Positions 13,707 to 15,125 of a stretch of 15,125 bases of DNA are shown here, in pieces. The translations under genes and the position numbers were made by a program. The stretch covers positions 1-15,125 of the forward strand of contig CABPYL010000050.1 of the NCBI GenBank assembly GCA_902461565.1, given 5' to 3'. The notes beneath the pieces are model-generated. The model had not been told where the DNA came from, searched no databases, and worked only from the letters and a program-made list of their open reading frames with translations. This stretch comes from an uncultured Porphyromonadaceae bacterium (GTDB taxonomy: Bacteria; Bacteroidota; Bacteroidia; Bacteroidales; Muribaculaceae). How positions within the stretch are numbered: the stretch's first letter is position 1; every line of letters starts with the position of its first letter.

Positions 13707-14639
13707 TTATTTTTCTACGCTCACGCGCGCCGAAGCATACACGTTCAGACCAAGCGTCTGAGCGATATATTTGATAGCTGCGGCAGCCTTTACGGGAACT
13801 CCGCTCTCGTCGAGTTCGGGACTGTAGGCTGCTATCGCACCGAAGCCGGGCAGAACGGCGAGCATAAGTCCCGTGTAGCTCTTCTTTGCAGGGAGGCCGG
13901 TCTCCACCATCCAGGGTTTGATGAAGTGTTTGCCGCGGGTAGCCATAAGGGCGACCACAGAAGCGGCTATGCTGCCGTCGAAAGCATACTCTCCGCTTTC
14001 GGGATTGCGGCCGTCGGCGGCGATGGTGGCGCCCATAGCCGCTGTCTGGGTAACGGACAGCCGCACGGCAAGCAGACGGCTGTAAACGTCAATGCTCTGT
14101 GCCGCGTCGTCGTAGAGCTTATAGCCGGCCTCGGTAAGCTGCTCGGCAACCTTGGCGGCCTTTGCCTTTTCCGACAGATATTTATAAAGGTTATCGTTGA
14201 AGCCCTGGTCGGCGCTCGAAAGCGCATAAATCATGTCGCTGATTACACTGAACTTTCCGTCGGGATCGCCCTGCGGAACCACAGCGCTCACTGCGCGCAG
14301 TCCGTGCTTGCCGAAAGGCATACCCTCGAATTTCGCGCAACCGCATTTGCAAGTTCCCCCGCAGCATGCGCCTTTTTTGGCCAGCGCATCGGCGGAATTC
14401 TGCGACAGAAGGACAACAGAAAGGGGCACTTTGGCCACAGGACCGAGCGATACCTGCTGTTCCGTATCGCCTTTTGTGAATACGCGGCCGTCGGTAAGGA
14501 CCACGCTTATGCCAAAGGCATTCTCGCGGCTTTCGCCCGCAACGCGGGCATCCACAGTGCCTTCCTTTATGCTTTTATACTTTTCGTAAGCGTCTTCTAC
14601 TGTTTTTGTAACATCAGTGAATGATAATTTCCGTTCCAT
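13707..14639 (-). CDS. Glutaminase-family (GlsA fold) protein, catalytic Ser missing, with Cys cluster
   Basis: With the ATG at 14639 the product is 310 residues, the normal glutaminase length. An in-frame ATG at 14711 would add 24 residues unlike the family N-terminus. True GlsA hydrolyses glutamine to glutamate and ammonia using a Ser-x-x-Lys pair. Here GISVVLTDGRVFTKGD and SLGPVAKV align with GlsA GIAVCTVDGQ.. and SIQSISKV, but the catalytic Ser becomes Pro67, with Lys70 kept. The substrate-binding NAGA motif is SAVV (118-121). The C-terminal GLPAKSG is GLPAKKS, although ALMATRGKH and AAYSPELDESG are well kept. An insert at 92-101 (CCGGTCKCGC) packs five Cys into ten residues and looks metal-binding. 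I infer a pseudoenzyme or a repurposed enzyme; automated annotation may simply say glutaminase. Confidence 0.8.
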   Translation of the reverse strand: MERKLSFTDVTKTVEDAYEKYKSIKEGTVDARVAGESRENAFGISVVLTDGRVFTKGDTEQQVSLGPVAKVPLSVVLLSQNSADALAKKGACCGGTCKCGCAKFEGMPFGKHGLRAVSAVVPQGDPDGKFSVISDMIYALSSADQGFNDNLYKYLSEKAKAAKVAEQLTEAGYKLYDDAAQSIDVYSRLLAVRLSVTQTAAMGATIAADGRNPESGEYAFDGSIAASVVALMATRGKHFIKPWMVETGLPAKKSYTGLMLAVLPGFGAIAAYSPELDESGVPVKAAAAIKYIAQTLGLNVYASARVSVEK

Positions 14640-14854
14640 ATCTTGTAGTATTAATCGTTTATTGGGTTTTGTTTCTATGTTAAACAACACCCGACGAGCC
14701 TGCGGGTTCACCCCGCCGGATTAAAGTTCCTAAAAACAGTGCTATATAAACCCATGCGCGCTATTTATTGTTGGTTCGCGTTTTTTTTGAGCGGAATGGC
14801 CGTTGTTTCACGGTTTTTGCGTAATTTTGCACTTTGAAAATAATCCAATAGAGT
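14640..14854. other. Divergent intergenic region between the glutaminase-like gene and typA
   Basis: The 215-nt stretch holds a GC-rich hairpin: GCGGG (14702-14706) pairs with CCCGC (14712-14716) around TTCAC, extendable by CC/GG past one mismatch. It also holds the typA -7 box at 14822-14829. No clear TAnnTTTG was found on the minus strand for the glutaminase-like gene. If that gene starts at 14711, its first 24 codons fall here. Confidence 0.5.
14822..14829 (+). promoter_or_regulatory. -7 box (TAnnTTTG) of typA
   Basis: TAATTTTG matches the Bacteroidetes -7 consensus exactly, 25 nt before the typA ATG. A TTG at 14803-14805 within a T-rich stretch is a possible -33 element. This is one of the clearest promoters in the window. 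Confidence 0.6.
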
Positions 14855-15125
14855 ATGCAGAATATACGCAACATCGCCATCATTGCCCATGTCGACCACG
14901 GCAAAACGACACTGGTGGACAAAATGCTTCTTGCCGGCAATCTCTTTCGTGAGAATCAGAATGCCGGAGAACTGATTCTTGACAATAACGACCTCGAGCG
15001 CGAAAGAGGTATAACAATCCTTTCCAAAAACGTTTCCATAAACTACAAAGGATATAAAATCAATATAATCGACACTCCGGGACACGCCGACTTCGGCGGC
15101 GAGGTGGAGCGCGTGCTCAACATGG
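14855..15125 (+). CDS. typA: GTP-binding protein TypA/BipA (partial, 5' end)
   Basis: The ATG at 14855 opens a frame that runs off the window end after 90 codons. TypA/BipA is a ribosome-associated translational GTPase related to EF-G that acts in 50S assembly and stress adaptation. The G domain is visible. MQNIRNIAIIAHVDHGKTTL contains the P-loop (AHVDHGKTT, 11-19). GELILDNNDLERERGITI covers switch I with the RGITI motif characteristic of translation factors. DTPGHADFGGEVERVLNM contains the G3 motif DTPGH. The wording NDLERERGITILSKN distinguishes TypA from EF-G and LepA. The rest of the gene lies beyond the window. It is divergent from the glutaminase-like gene. Confidence 0.95.
   Translation, partial: MQNIRNIAIIAHVDHGKTTLVDKMLLAGNLFRENQNAGELILDNNDLERERGITILSKNVSINYKGYKINIIDTPGHADFGGEVERVLNM

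Noticed and set aside
13410..14624. 404-codon plus-strand open frame
   Set aside because: It spans the antisense strand of the glutaminase-like gene and part of the malic enzyme gene and gives no recognisable protein.
1..15125. CRISPR arrays, tRNA or rRNA genes, or a defence system
   Set aside because: No regularly spaced repeats, no tRNA cloverleaf or rRNA sequence, and no nuclease, methyltransferase or toxin-antitoxin pair was recognised. The Smr domain protein alone is not evidence for defence.

Overview
The window looks like the chromosome of a Bacteroidales bacterium, with a Muribaculaceae/S24-7-like gut lineage as my best guess (inference; no rRNA gene is present). The reasons are as follows. 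Several genes are preceded by the Bacteroidetes -7 promoter box TAnnTTTG and lack a Shine-Dalgarno sequence. LPS (Kdo transferase) and lipoprotein (Lgt) genes point to a Gram-negative envelope. The protein families present (DUF2027-Smr, EFR1 flavodoxin-ferredoxin, BipA) are typical of Bacteroidales. No tRNA, rRNA, CRISPR array, insertion sequence or phage gene was seen.

Layout. (1) 1-149: the probable tail of a plus-strand gene and a hairpin. (2) 150-1004, minus: nadC (NAD synthesis), divergent from a plus-strand group: a CvrA/NhaP2-type cation/proton antiporter, a sodium:alanine/glycine (AGCS) symporter and lgt, the last two only 6 nt apart. (3) 4960-10596, minus: a tight five-gene operon transcribed as gltX, waaA/kdtA, an ArgC-like protein, DUF2027-Smr, then EFR1. 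Its spacings are -4, 7, 19 (or more) nt and -4. It joins translation, LPS core assembly, a degenerate dehydrogenase, a nucleic-acid-binding Smr protein and a flavodoxin/ferredoxin. (4) 10769-12004, plus: an AT-richer accessory gene for a probably exported protein with a DnaJ-like zinc-finger array, followed by a 260-nt AT-rich spacer containing inverted repeats. (5) 13707-14639 and 12265-13596, minus: a glutaminase-fold protein, then a short malic enzyme. (6) 14855-15125, plus: the 5' end of typA/bipA.

Most of the window is ordinary housekeeping sequence. The most unusual content is two likely pseudoenzymes. One is an ArgC-family protein that has lost its catalytic Cys motif and its glycine-rich nucleotide loop. 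The other is a glutaminase-family protein whose catalytic Ser is replaced by Pro and which carries a five-Cys cluster. The exported zinc-finger protein, with a 12-codon upstream ORF overlapping its start, is the third. I see no convincing complete new multi-gene system. The best candidates for undescribed biology are these three proteins.
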